A stretch of 64,000 nt of DNA from Lucifuga dentata (GCA_014773175.1 VXCM01001533.1:62001-126000); one strand, 5' to 3'; shown: positions 1 through 37,494, counted from the first letter of the stretch. The notes: generated by a model from the sequence alone, not told the origin. Numbers and translations are program-made.

Positions 1-1170
1 CATTTCTTCATTAAACGTTTGTGCAAAATGAAAACATCTGACAATTTTTGATTTTGCTGCAGGGTGTCCCTTTACATGTGTTTCACAAACCAGAAGACAT
101 TCACATTAATACTGACATGGTCCAGCAACATAACATCTGGAAATGGCATGGCTGCAAGGCAACAACGTGGCAAACGTTTAATAGCCTAGTGTGTGGCCTC
201 CAGAAAACATCTGACCTGGGTTGAATTATTGTTGCAAATTACTTCAATTACATCTTGACTCTGCTTCCCCAGCCTAACAGAGTCAACTACACTGCCCAAA
301 AGTGTATACATTACCCATCATGAACTCCAAATGCAACATGGAAAACATCTGAAGTAACTGAACTGACCCAGGTCATCAAAACATACAGCGCTTCCTTCTC
401 TGCTATTTAACTCTTCTCAAGCCTTCCAGTTTGGAGGATAAATTAATTTCTGAATGGCATATTCCAGTTGCCAAATTTCATTCAGTGCTGAGAAAAGTCC
501 GTCCCTTTGAGAGCTCTCCTTGTCCAGCGAATTCCAGAAGACTCTCTGCACACACATAAAAAAAAGACGCAGATGGATAGACGAGCAGACGGAGAAACTA
601 GATGTGGTGGGAATAAGATTCTCTGACAAGGCTGTAGGCACAGGAAAAGAAGGCAGATGTTTTAAAGTGTAATGTACATAATGTACTGAGGAGGATGCAG
701 ATTGAGACCCATAAATAGTAGGCCCATGTCTGGTAGTGGGGCAAACAAGGGAGTGTAGAAGCAGACAGACTAGGTTGCTCTCCTGTCCTCAGGTTTTTGG
801 TTTTGGAAGGTTTTGGAGGGATATATCAACTGGCCCGTAGGTGTAGCTTTCAGGAGAATGGGGGAAAAGAAAGGCACAGGGAACTCTGACGCACATCCAA
901 AAACATAAACAAACATTTTAACAGTTGCTAGTCTTGTAAAGTTAAGTAGTATTCCATTTTGGACCGTAGCATCCAGTTGTTTATATTACAAATAAAAAAA
1001 AAAAAAAATCTTCAACTTTATCATCCTTCATTTAGGCACACATTTTCTTCGGAGGACAAATACCCCAATCAAGTCTTCATTGATGTCATTGGGAGTGCAG
1101 GTCAGCAACTGTGGACTTTGTTGTGAAAAAGGAGCTTTTTGAGGGTGCTGGATGGTCAGAGGGTATTTGT
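1..1170 (-). other. fli1: fli1 3' UTR and downstream sequence
   Basis: Runs on from the fli1 stop on the minus strand. No other gene is seen. No AATAAA is evident on the minus strand; one ATTAAA hexamer (plus-strand TTTAAT, 177-182) could serve as a poly(A) signal, which would make the 3' UTR about 1 kb. A run of As lies at 992-1007 (plus strand). The true transcript end may be outside the window. Confidence 0.5.
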
Positions 1171-25421
<24,251 letters not shown>

Positions 25422-25800
25422 TTTGCGCAATTTTCAGCGGACCCCGACAATATCCCAAACATGACACGCTCCTGAATTAATTCCAGCCCCCGGTATGTGG
25501 CAGAGAGAAAGAGACACTTTTACCGGATTGGGTTTTTTCTTTCCTCTAAATTTGGGAAGTGAAGTCACCGCTGTTGGAGAAGGAAGCTGTGTGTCACCGA
25601 AAGCCCTGCCTTCAAAAAAGCAGGATACTGTCCCAGAGAGATAAGCAGGGAAAACAATTGACTGTTAGCTCCGCTGTTATGTTTTTCTCCTCGGAAATAT
25701 TTACAGGATGGCTGCCTGCGCCGCGCAGAGCCATTGCTGTGTGACTTGCTACAGAATATTGTTGTGTGATATGCTTTCATATAACAGCTGGTGTGGAAGG
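25422..25800 (-). promoter_or_regulatory. fli1: fli1 5' UTR and proximal promoter
   Basis: Sequence just upstream of MDGTIK. On the minus strand it contains, going towards the ATG: CTTCC (ETS), an E-box CAGCTG followed by a TATA-like TTATATGAAA (about 25778-25790), CpG-containing CTGCGCGGCGCAGG, TTTCCG (ETS), CTTATCT (GATA) and CTTCCTTC (ETS). GATA plus ETS sites suit blood/endothelial expression. The transcription start cannot be fixed; if near 25755, an upstream ATG at about 25733 would lie in the leader. Confidence 0.45.
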
Positions 25801-26365
25801 CGTTTGCCAGTTGGTGTGATTTATGAATTAGTTCTGCGTAAAGTTAATTGAGGCTGTGTAAGAAGTAATGCAGAGAGGCTGACTGTCGGAGGATTCTTAA
25901 GTTATGTGATCCATGTTTAGAGCGCGTTTGGTTCACGCCTACACAGCAGCCTTGCATCTGGCCATGCCTCCATCCTTCTTTAAATCACTCTATTTTCCTC
26001 ATATTGTATATTCCATTTTTTTTCGCAGTGGAATTGATGTATTGAATAAAGTTTCACTTTCAAAGTAGACATATGTTTTCCTCAAACGTGCTGATGATGG
26101 AGCTCTAAATCAAAGGAGGGAAAGCTGAAAACCTGAATACCTATGGAAGGATTTGTTGCAACCTTGTCTTTTATTACTGCCTTCCAAACCTCTGTGAAGT
26201 TTTCCTGAGACACCATTAATAAAAATCCAAGCATTCAGCTCCTGACCGCGCTAGAGTCTGAGGGTCTGCTTTACACGTGTGCGTCTGCTGCTCCGCACAA
26301 TTCTGAATGGATGAAGAAATGCAGCATGTGTCAGCGAGAAAGGACTTTTCATATGCAAATGTATA

Positions 26366-26366
<1 letters not shown>

Positions 26367-26446
<80 letters not shown>

Positions 26447-26463
26447 CTGTTGTTGTTGTTGAT
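26367..26463. repeat. (ATT)n(GTT)n compound microsatellite
   Basis: About 16 ATT units pass directly into about 14 GTT units; a single T-to-C change interrupts the GTT part. Confidence 0.95.
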
Positions 26464-29400
26464 ATTGTTAATCAGTGTTTCTTTTTGGACTGAGGCAATT
26501 TAAAAAAAAAAATCCCCTTGTCCCCACCCCCATGTAGGTTTTTTTTTTTTTCGTCTACCCCACTAAATTGCCCTCATCAATTCAAGCATAATTTTAGCAC
26601 AGATGCTAGACGTGGAGCCAGCTCTGAACGTGACCAGACCAATAACACTGCAAAAAAAAAAAAAAAAAAAAAAAAAATCCATTTTCAAAAGAGTATTACT
26701 TCAGGCTTTAAATTTGATTCTGTTTTAAAATATACAAAAAATTTAGCGGATTGGCACAGTTTCACTTTTGTCAAATGCAGTTTCATTTGCTGGAGGGATT
26801 TTGTAGAAATAAGCTTCGCTATAACCTTGACAACTACGAATCATTTCATGCTCAAGAAATGATAGAAGACACCCTTTAACACGAGTAGTTTTTGTCTTGA
26901 GTAAAGTGGATGTCTCTCGTGTTGTTGGTGGGTTTTTCAAAAATGCATAAGTAAAACGAGATTTGCAATGCTTGCTCATTGTGGATATTTTTTACAGTGT
27001 AGGGTTTTGCCTCGGGGAGCGGCCTCAGTGGCCAAACAGAGACTGCGCCGCAACGACTGACAGCAGGGCCGGCCTGTCTGCTCTCCACTTGGGGGTCTGG
27101 TGGGGCAGAGGGCCCCCCATGGGACCACCACATCTGGATCCTGCTAAGGGTCAAGGCTTCTCCTGCCTGAGGCCAGTTCAGATTCGTGTAATTAAGGGAG
27201 ACACCTTGTTTAACTCTTCGGTGACTGGGTTGGTTCGTTTTTTGTTATTCTGCATTCCAGCCTCTGAGGTTTTCATACACTCCTTTTATTGTAGAAGAGC
27301 AGTGATGAAGTGGCAAATTAAAGAGGTGCTTAAACCATGACCTCAAGGGCTTCACAACCACTAATGCAAACATTTTTGCCTCAAAATACAACGTCCCTGT
27401 CAGTTGGATAATCTGATGTGCTCCTCTGGATTTATGCCTTCATAAAAGTTTAACTGCTAAAATGAAGAGGCCAAAAGCCATAACTGTTTATATTAACTAA
27501 AAACAATTTTGCATATGAAATACGGCTGCAAATGATCAGGTATGCTATTTGAGTGACACAGATCCTTTATTTTCACAAGAAGTCTTACTTTCTATTCTGG
27601 CATTATCTTGACCATACATGACTTGGATATTGCACACCATCCCCTCTCTGAATTTACAGTAAATACCTGCATCCTTGACCATGACAGGCATGAAGCTTAT
27701 TAGCAGGACTTGGGGGTCCAAGACCTGCCATGACCATAATGAATACAGTGGTAACAAACATTTTGGAAGGCCAATAAACAGATGCAAGTTGGTTTACACA
27801 GCGAACCACAGAACATCTGGCTTGACGCTGGAGCTAGACAGCCAGACATTTCTTCCTTACACCATGATCCAGTAGCTCCTCTGTCTCTCTGCTGGGGCAA
27901 AAAGCCAAAGGTGGGCGGACACGATGCTGAGTTTATGTTCAGCTGGCTTACAATTGGTGGTCCCATTTTTTCTTGTTGAGCTTATATGAGAGTCTATAGC
28001 CATCAAAATTTATGGCAGAAAGAATTTTACTGGAGTCATACCACTGGAAACAATAGTCTTAAATTAAATTTTCATATAGGCTTAACAAGTGGAAACAATT
28101 TGTTCAAAGAGAGAGATAAATTCCCTTCAAGTTTCCTTCATATTGTGCTGAGTGGATCGTGCTTCATGCCAAGATACTTGCACTTGTTTTTAGAAAACAT
28201 CCTAAAACAGTTATGCAGAGAGAGATACGTGGAAATATGAAACCATACAACTCAGTGTGGACATTGAATTAAATTACTTCTAATCTTCCCCAGCTGAAAA
28301 AAAAACAGCATGGTGCTTTCACTCCTTCACTTGATCATTCCTGGAGTGGTATTGGCTGTTGTGGCACAGTGTCATTCTCACAAAAAAAAAAAAAAAAAAA
28401 AAAAAAAGAATACAAAAAAATAGATCTCCGTGTTAAATTGTTGTTCATTAGACTGTAGATTTGTGGTCTGATCATTTCTCCTCACGGGCAGAAAGACAGA
28501 CCGAGTCAAAATACTGAGGGCAAAAAGTGAAGTCTGCTGCACATATAAGCACGAACTGTCTGGCCCCTAGCTCCAGGCCATAATTAATTTGAGATTTATT
28601 TTTATTGGAGTGTTGCAGTCTCGCCTGGCCTTAACCAAACAAAACCAAATGCTAGGCCCTGGAGTTGCTTGAATAAAGAATATTTCTTTTTAAACTTTGT
28701 ATTTAGGCGTTCCACATTTTCACCAATATCACCCTGAATGTGTGTGAGGCAGCGTTCGAAGTTGCACGCAAAAACAAAAAACAAACAAAAAAAAAAAACG
28801 AATCCGATCATAAAAATAACGTTATTCGAATCAGAAAAATGAGAGTTATAGTTTGCAGTTCCACAGAAAGTCATAATTCCCACAGATTACATTATGTGAA
28901 TATGCAGATAACTTGAAAATGAAAGTTTACCTAAAAAAAAAACAAAAAAAAAAACACCTCAATCTCACTGACTTCTTTTTTCCCTCGTTGACCATCTTAC
29001 TCGAAGAGCAGAAAGACTCGTTTCAAAGCATATTTTCTCCTAAAACATTCCTTGCTATTCAAGTTTCTCCAAAACAAATCAGGAATTGTCCTCAGCTCTG
29101 AAACGCCGAGTCTCTCTGCAGTGGCACAAACGCTGCGACTGTATGAAAAGAGCCTTTATTCAAAGGGGAAATAAGTCTTCAAAACATTAACAAGTTCGCC
29201 CTTGGAAAAAAAAATACCTTGATTATGAAGATATTACCATTGCTTGTCTTGGCACAATGGCGCGTTTAAACGAGGCACAATCCCAGCAGTCATTCTGAGC
29301 AGATTAATATGATGGATGCAGTCACCCAAAGTCACCTGGACTTTGAACTTTGAAATTCCTTCATCAATAATTGATATCAATCAATAATATCATGGGGTTT

Positions 29401-29557
29401 TGTATAAAACAGACAGAATTCGTGGGCGTAGTGTCTCATATGAAGCAGTTGCAGGTATTCACGCTACGCCATACGTGACGCGATACAGTTTGTACATGTG
29501 AAAACCAGATGTGGGATGTTTGCTTTATTTACATTCTCGAGACTGCGGTGCACGCAC

Positions 29558-29574
29558 GCACACACACACACACG

Positions 29575-29623
<49 letters not shown>

Positions 29624-29641
29624 NGAGAGAGAGAGAGAGAG
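29558..29641. repeat. (CA)n(GA)n compound microsatellite with N
   Basis: CA-type units followed by GA units; single-N assembly gap at 29624. Confidence 0.95.
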
Positions 29642-29914
29642 CTTGACGTCAAACATGATAACGAGCCATAACCTCCATAACAGCAGACTTTTAGGGAAAA
29701 AAAATCTAATCGATCTTAAATCGATCTTGACACCCCAGATAAACCACAACAGCCACATTTCAACAAGCCATTTTACACAGTGTGAACATGGAGGCATTTA
29801 TATGGTACAGGAAAAAAAATATCCAGGTAAATATAATAAACATGGCATATTTGTAAAAATGCTGCAAAAAACTCTCAAAAAGTCATGATGAAAAAATTTT
29901 AACATTTCTAAAAT

Positions 29915-29988
29915 ATAATAATAATAATAATAATAATAAGGAAGAAGAAGAAGAAGAAGAAGAAGAAGAAGAAGAAGAAGAAGAAGAC
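29915..29988. repeat. (AAT)n(AAG)n compound microsatellite
   Basis: About 8 AAT units followed by about 15 AAG units. Confidence 0.95.
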
Positions 29989-31640
29989 ATTATTTTATTT
30001 CTCTTCTGCTTTATTCTCTCATCTAAATGTAATGATTCATTCCTTTAAATAAATATACTATATTGAGAGAATTTATTCTGTCTGTAATGCTTTGCTAAGC
30101 GTTTTTGTAGTTTAGACTTATTGGACAAAATGGGGCGATACACTGAAACATGCGCATTCGTCAGCCAGAGTTATAAAACATGAAAGGACCCCAGTTTGTC
30201 CCTCCAACATTACCTGATGGAAGAGACGGTGGTGTCTTACCTTGACGTAAGACGACGTGTCAGGGACAGTTTGAAACATGTCTGTTCCACAGACACGCCC
30301 AAGGATGCTCAGTGTCCAATGGGCCCTGAGGGAGCACAGACATTTATTATTATTATAATCTATTATTATGATTATTATCATTATTATGATTATTGTTATT
30401 ATTATTGTTAAGTTGCTTTTGTAACCCAAAATATGGGATTTCTACATTTATTTTTCAGAAGGCTTTCTTTTGTGGACATGGTGTGGCAAACATTCACTAA
30501 CTTCCATATAGGGCAAGCAGGTTAACCACCTCCACCAAAATAAGGGGAGGGTCAAAGTTGGTTCATTAACCTCCTATAGGTGTGACTACACAGCTAACAC
30601 CTTGATTCGTCCATATACACTCTTTTTTCTCCCACATGTATTATAGCCATGTATTTAATTGCTGTTGCACTTGGATTAACAGCGCCAAATGATGGATATT
30701 AAACCACTAACCTACTGGTAACATGGACGAGTTACTCCAAGTCGTCCAATAGGAGCGGAGCAGCAAGCAAAGGGCCCCATCCCAACCCCCATCACGTTTT
30801 CCCCTAAAGCTTACCACATATTGAAACACTTTTCGCTTTAATAAGAGCAGCTTACAAAGTCTAGGGTGAAAGGGCACTCCGAGGACGGTGTCTTTAGCCC
30901 TTCCCTCCCTGTGCAATTATTAGGAAGGCAGTGGCGTTGCATTCCAAATACATGTTAGAAAGACTTTGGATATTGGCAAAAGGACGTACAGTATATGGGC
31001 TTCTGTTTTGGCTCACATCACGCATCGTTTCAGCTCTGAATTATCACAAGTAAAGCCTGCGGGATGTGTTCTCCCTCCTGGTCAGAAACGTGTGTGCAGG
31101 ATTCAAAATATACAAACATCAACCCTTTTCCGACTGTGCATTTCCAGCAGGATATAGGTGAATACACATTATTGTGACCTTTGCTGTAAGCCAATACTTA
31201 ACGTGCGGAATTGAAAATAAACATAAACTGAAATTGTTAAAAATACATCCATGAGATCGGGGTTTTAATTGGGGACTGCAGTTTCTCATTTTAATGGTGC
31301 AATTTCACGTTTCTGCTGAAGTGTTTTGCCTATTCCTACCTCACCTCGCACCATGATGAATTAGCCAAGGAAGGGGGGCTATATATATGAACGTGGCACG
31401 GTGGGGTNTTTTTTTTTTTTTTTTTTTTTTTTGGTCTTCTCGGCTCCTGCAGGCAAACGCTATAGGCTCGCCTCATAAAGTTTCCCCAATGCATCCAATT
31501 TCTAAGCGGTAAAAAGAGCATAGGATTCCGCATCTGCAGCCAATTAGGCAGAGGAGGACTGGTGAATAACGGCGTGAACCTTCCTCCGAGACAGCCCCGT
31601 GGGCCGGGACCCCTCTAGTGTTACATTTTAAGCATCTTAC

Positions 31641-31697
31641 CTTGCTGTTATCCATCATAACCGAGAGCCAACTGATTTCAGCTAATACTTGTTCCAT
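31641..31697 (-). CDS. fli1: Candidate alternative first coding exon of fli1
   Basis: On the minus strand an ATG at 31697 opens MEQVLAEISWLSVMMDNSK and ends exactly at a strong donor, AAG|GTAAGA, in phase 0, the same phase as exon 1. It can therefore splice to exon 2 ([10 protein letters not shown]...) in frame. A TAA lies in frame three codons upstream and an A sits at -3, so this is a self-contained start. Two later ATGs (MMDNSK) are also in frame; the second has A at -3 and G at +4. ERG, the closest relative of FLI1, uses an alternative first exon joined to the same [10 protein letters not shown] exon. No transcript evidence is available here, so this is a prediction. Confidence 0.55.
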
Positions 31698-32300
31698 TTT
31701 TTTTTAACCATATAACAAGACTACACTTCCCTTAAACCAAGACGCGAAAGACTGAGCTCACAAAACTTCAGTATTTGCAAGTGCAAAAGTCATTTTGATA
31801 TATAAAATAAAGATCTGACCAAAAAAAAAAAAAAAAAAANTTTTTTTTTTTTTTTTTTTACCGCAGATTCCTTACAAGTCTTGTTTGATCGATCCAGAGA
31901 TTTTATGTGGTTTGTATCAATCACACAGCAATAAAACAAGTGGAAATGATTTATTATCTGTCTGCATGCAGACAATCGTAGTTTAAGCTGCAAAATTTGC
32001 CTGACCAGCACGTCGGTAAAAGGAAGTCTAGTTGATTTTTTTTCTCACTCACCTGTCGTTACTGTGCCGATCGATTGATCTTTCGATTCAATTATTCCTC
32101 CTTCAATTTAAAATAATTAATCCCGTCTTATCTCGGCTGTTTCCGACGATGACAGTGAGTTATATGTAAAGAGGCGAAAAGGAGCACCGGTGTATGAATG
32201 GAAATGTTACTGAGATGGGAAAAGCCGCGACCAATGAGCAGAGAGAAAACCTCCCCTTGCTGCTTTGTGAGGCCACTGAACCATGAAATAAGGGAAAAGT
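31698..32300 (-). promoter_or_regulatory. fli1: Probable promoter/leader of the alternative fli1 first exon
   Basis: Within about 450 bases upstream of the alternative exon lie an AGATAAG GATA site (plus CTTATCT, 32127-32133), an adjacent CGGAAA ETS core (32141-32146) and AGGAAGT (32021-32027). A strong minus-strand donor, GACAG|GTGAGT, ends at 32053 and could close a non-coding leader exon. The A/T homopolymer pair around the N at 31840 makes the local assembly uncertain. Confidence 0.35.
31821..31859. repeat. A-run and T-run joined by a single N
   Basis: About 19 As, N at 31840, then about 19 Ts. This looks like a collapsed or misjoined homopolymer rather than a natural palindrome. Confidence 0.7.
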
Positions 32301-33744
32301 AGAGAGAGAAGGAGCGTCATAAATCTGTTAAGAGTCTTTGCTGAAGAAAAAGCGATAAAACATAAAAAGTTACTTCTTTGTTTTTGTTGTAGCTGTCTTG
32401 ATAACTGATTCATCATTATTCATTCTTGTTATTATAAATTTATGAATGCCAGGGATGGATGCAACTGACCAGAGATCGATGTAAGAACACTTCAACCTGT
32501 AATTCTATGAATAAAATAGTAGATATAGTGGATTTAGGCAGATTTAGGGTTTATTATAGCAGCAGCATACTTGATACCTGTTCATTTTACCAATTATAGA
32601 CAGTATTTCTGAGAGAGACACCTTGGGATTTTACAAGCTAACTTTTTACAGAATAAATGATTCAATTCACTTAATTATCTTTAAATATAAATTCCCGACT
32701 TCTAATCATTACTTTAATATTTAATACGCGATCACCAACAGCGTCTATCAGGCGGTGCAGATATTGGGATTGTCCTAATAGTGGCAGTTCCCGTAGGAAT
32801 ACACCAGCAACAGCAGTTCCTCTGCAGTGGGTTTGTCTTTTCTGCACCGTTGACCCCAAACTTCATTTCCTTCACATTGCCCTCATCGACCAAAGTTCCC
32901 CAAAGGATGTGGGGCAATTCAGGGTGAGGAAAGTCGCCCATGCAGCCATGGCATTTTATAGCCTCATCAAGTCACTATATTTCAAGCAGGGCAACCAGAA
33001 AAGTCGCCTGTAACGTTTTGCTTTAGATTATACAACCAAATATGACTATTTTGTATTTGTTGCTCTGATTTAGGCCTATTCACGTGTTCATTCATCCTAA
33101 AAGAGATGTTGTCACGCTTCATATAATTTTGCAAAGTTAAATGTCTAACATGTGAGGTGATAAGATAATTGCATAGACTGTAGCAGACCTGTCCACTAGA
33201 AAGTCAGGAAACAGGTTGATTTTCTTATAAAAACACACGTTTAAGACAATACAGAGTTTGTATAATTTTTTTTTTAATTATTATTTTTATTTTTATTTTT
33301 TTTATAATGTAGAGGTCATCTGGTAAAATGGTCGGCTTTCATCACCGGCTAGCCCCTCTGTTTGTTACACCATTTCCTAATGCAATGACTAAAAACAACA
33401 ACATTGATAATAGTGTTCCCAGCATGAAACAATAGACGGAAATCCTAACATCCTTTACTGAAAAATGGCATTCATGCGCCTGCTGTGTTGCCTTCCTCAG
33501 GATACAGCAGAAGTTTTCTAACACATTGAACAGAAACTATATTCCCAAAACCATCACAAATGGAAAACATACTGTATATTAAATATATTATATATGGTCC
33601 TTTAGTAATAGTGTTTGTCTTCATATATTAATACTAATACTAATACTAAGCATCTCCCTTCATTCTAATAAATCAAGTGTCTCCATTTAACCGACACTCC
33701 TACCACAGCAACCTCTTTGTGCCATCAACACTGAACGCATGATG

Positions 33745-34277
33745 TTAAAGGACCATACCGGTGATTTTGCATGTTCAAGCACATTAAATATTACCCACAT
33801 ACACGTTACGTTACTGACAACCATTTTCCAAAACACGAAACCATATTTTATTTTTGGAATTACTTTTCCAAATCCCCTAATCTTTCAAAATGAAATGTTC
33901 AGGTGATACGCCCACCTTGAAATTCAATGTTTTGCCAGCTAAACCTTATGCACAATTGTAGAAGGCCCTGTCATTTTAATTTTCTTGAGTAAAAGCAGTC
34001 TTCTCCTGGGACTATATTCCTTCCCTGGCAGAGAAATAATTCACTTCCATGCCGTGTTGGACTAATTAAATTAAGTATTTGACAAAAATTTTTATAGATT
34101 TTTTTTTTTTGTAATGGATTACTTATTTAAGCATGTTTCAAGTTTCTACAAGTTGATTTTTCTAGTGTACTAGAATTAACTGAAACCAATGTCAGTCTGG
34201 AAGGGAGGAAAAAATTACTAGTAGTACTTTGGAAGATGGTTGGTCAAACATCCAAAATCACCAGTATGGTCCTTTAA
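33745..34277. mobile_element. TTAA-flanked MITE, copy C
   Basis: TTAA 33745-33748 and 34274-34277; termini AAAGGACCATACCGGTGATT and (other strand) AAAGGACCATACTGGTGATT. Best-preserved copy of the family, about 533 bp, no coding capacity. Confidence 0.85.
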
Positions 34278-35865
34278 GTTAAATTCTAATTAATTTGAAG
34301 TTTACTTAGAATAAGAGGAAACAGAGGTTGCATGATTTGATCGCACCACTGAGACAAGTTTTGACAGCCCCAATTATTTATTTATTTATTTACTCTTGAA
34401 TAAGCACTAGTGTAGAAATGATCCAGGTCAGTTATCATTTGCCATTATTGTGACCTCTTGTAACTTGCACTGTAACAAGCCAGATGAGAGTTAAACTGCA
34501 GTGGGACAGCTCACACATCAGTTATCACTTTTATAGTTGTTGAGCTGTGGCTGTCTAAACCTTCTTACACTTAACTGCTTTGCCCTTTGTGGCAAAACCC
34601 ACTCAGCTGTCTTTTAATGAGGCAAATGCAGTTCTCGGTCTGGTTGTTTCATCAGGTTTTGCACCATCCAGCACTTCTTGTTTTTCTACTTTGCCATGGA
34701 TGTAACTTTGAGGTGGGGTCGCGTGTGTCCTGACTGTTGTCTTTTATGATTATTTGCATTTGTACATGTTTAACATTTGATGCAAACAAAATCTCCTCAT
34801 GTTGGTAATAAGTTGATTTAGTGCCACTCCGCGGTAAGCCCAAACATTTCCCATATGCAGCCCACTGCCAGTCTTTATTCACTGGTACGTTAACATTTTA
34901 GAGCTCCCTCTCTTGGGATTCTACTAGACTAGAAACACTTGTATTTGGGATGATGTGGGCACCGTACAGACATCTGTGATTACATCAACAAGAGTAAATG
35001 AAGCTCCTTACTCTGAACTGTAATGAGTTATTTATTTAGTTGAAGGGGCTACCAAGAGATGATCTGGAGATGGAGATTGGTTCCTTTTTTTTTTTTTTTT
35101 TTTTTTTGCTCCTCAGGGAGAGAGAAAATGTGGGCACCAGGGAAGGCAGGGCAGAATATCAAATCTTTTCACGCAAGATTCCAGCCAGTCATGGCCAGAT
35201 GTGTAGCAGCAAGTAGCATTCTTTAAGACAGAGTAGACATTAGATTAATATTTGTATAATTCTAATATAGCAAATTAAAGCTGGAAAGCTTAAAGAGAGG
35301 TCTAATGGAAGGAGAGGGAGGTCTTAACAACTGTGCCCTCTTAGAAAAAAACTGTAATGATGCTTGAGAAAAATAACTTTTTTGTTAGTGTCTGCATGTG
35401 CTTCTATGAATGCAAGAAAATTGTCTTGAAATGCCCAGGAAAGCTTATGAGTTTGGAAGTTTTAGTAACAAAAGTGAAAGAAACTAATCAAAACTCCACT
35501 GAAAAGAGCCCACACAGCTCGCACACATCAGCCCACTTGTGCGTGTTGTGATAATTAGCAAGGGGAAGTATTAAATTAAAGCAAGGCAGTCATTTTATGA
35601 GGGAACCATTTATGAAGGTAATAGCATCCCTATAAATTAACACCCACCCAACGCCTCCCAGTGTGTTGCCACTCATCAGGTCCGGAGCAACCAGTGATAC
35701 GTCCACTATATGACCTCATTCATTCAGTCTTGGTATTCTGGCTTCAGGGTGAGAGCTTAAGAATGAGAAGGAGAATGGATGTTTGGGGAACTACATGTGG
35801 TGTCGAGACGATATGCATGTTGTCATTGGACACAATATGTTCTGGTATGCATTTAATCAAAAGAA

Positions 35866-35948
<83 letters not shown>

Positions 35949-36101
35949 NNNNNNNNNNNNNNNNNNNNNNNNNNNNNNNNNNNNNNNNNNNNNNNNNNNN
36001 NNNNNNNNNNNNNNNNNNNNNNNNNNNNNNNNNNNNNNNNNNNNNNNNNNNNNNNNNNNNNNNNNNNNNNNNNNNNNNNNNNNNNNNNNNNNNNNNNNNN
36101 N

Positions 36102-36134
<33 letters not shown>
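35866..36134. repeat. (GT)n microsatellite with 153-base N gap
   Basis: GT units on both sides of the Ns at 35949-36101. The gap marks an unsequenced long dinucleotide tract. Confidence 0.95.
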
Positions 36135-36139
<5 letters not shown>

Positions 36140-36263
36140 TCTACTTATGTGCCTATGCGTGTCTATGGATGCTTTATGTTTCAAAACACCACAAAATACG
36201 ATGCATTTTCTATGCTGAAGAGACATGGACTGCACATAGTCTCATAGTCATAGACACTGACCT

Positions 36264-36812
36264 GTAAAATACCAGTGATTTTACATGTCTAAGCCCAAAA
36301 AATACTACCCACATATCACATACTGACAAACAATTTCCAAAACATAAAACTGTATTTTAGTTTTCTTGTTATTTTGCCAAATCCCTTGCTGAACTTTCAG
36401 AATCAAAATTCAATGTTTCTCTTGCTAACACGTCCAAATTTAGAAGGAACAGCTGTTTTTATTTTCTCTGTAAATGCCGTCTTCTGGCACTATATACCTT
36501 GGCGGAAACATATGTTGTCTTCTGTGCAGCTCAGTGTTGGACCAGTTAAATAAACTTTGACAAAAAAACGTAATAGACAGCATGTTCACTGTGATGGATT
36601 ATGCATCTCAAGCACATTTTGAGTCTCCACAAGTTGATTTTAATCATGTACTGGAATGAACTGAAACCAATGGCAGTCTGGAAGGTAGAAAAAAAATTCT
36701 AAAATTTACCACTAAAGTAGTATATTTTGGGAAATAGGTATAACCAATGTAATGGGTATGGATTGTATATATTTGGGCTCAAACATGCAAAATCATCGGT
36801 ATTGTCCTTTAA
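36264..36812. mobile_element. TTAA-flanked MITE, copy D (left end decayed)
   Basis: The right end is intact (AAAGGACAATACCGATGATT on the other strand, TTAA 36809-36812). The left end reads GTAAAATACCAGTGATTTTA, so the TTAA and GGACC part have mutated. The interior matches copies C and E (CCAAAACATAAAAC, CAAATCCC). Confidence 0.75.
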
Positions 36813-37479
36813 GTTTCCAGCATCCTTCCCTCTAAGAGTTTAGAGAAATCCAGTGTTTTACTTTTTTGGTGTCAATTCAGCTGTAAGTGGGGACACACCC
36901 AGCCTCAGGTCCAGACTTTGTACGGGAAACCAAGGTAATCACCTTGTGTTACCGGTAAATCAGTTTATAAGTTGCCAGAGGGAGAGTCATCCCTACATGC
37001 ACGTGAGGCTAGAATAAAGCCTCTGAAATGTGGGAAAAGCAGGAGGAAAGCAGTGCCATTTAGAAAACCTAAATCATCTTCTGAACTATAAATCCACTCA
37101 CCGCTCATCATTCAGCAGCATTTTAAAAAGCCCTTAAAGAAAAATACGGAGTGAAATGAATATGCTGTCACCTCTCATTTGGGTCTGGCCCGCTGGCTCA
37201 ATAAGAAAAGTGTTGTTCCCTGGAAGGTTGCTAGCCCAGGCTGAGCTCTCAGGTTTAGGTTTTACCCCGTCCCGCATTCTCAAGGCTTTTACTTTGAGGC
37301 CCGCGTCTCTCTTTCCTCCCCCACGTCCCCTCAGACATGTCTGACAGGCTGAACTCGATGTGGGCTGTTCACCAGACTACAAAAATCATTCATCTGTGCC
37401 TTCAGACGGTCAAATCTGGATCTAATAAAGGCAACTTGCCTATTGATCCTGTTCATAGGAAATGTGTTGTCAACTCTCA

Positions 37480-37494
37480 CCACTAGAGGGCTCT
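37480..37494 (+). promoter_or_regulatory. CTCF-like site between fli1 and ets1
   Basis: CCACTAGAGGGCTCT matches the CTCF core CCASYAGRKGGCRS with one mismatch. Motif evidence only. Confidence 0.4.

Larger units (their letters stand above)
25801..31640 (-). other. Region upstream of fli1 exon 1 / intron of alternative transcript
   Basis: No coding exon found. Contents: (ATT)n(GTT)n 26367-26463; A-runs at 26651-26677 and 28381-28406; a GC-rich non-repetitive block 27000-27190; CA then GA microsatellite 29558-29641 with N at 29624; (AAT)n(AAG)n 29915-29988; an ATT/ATC tract 30343-30410; a T-run with N at 31408. The non-repetitive stretch 30690-30920 has no supported gene. Confidence 0.7.

Noticed and set aside
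35661..36267. Open frames of 117-185 codons on both strands
   Set aside because: They are GT/CA dinucleotide repeats and Ns read as Cys-Val or Thr-His; not coding.
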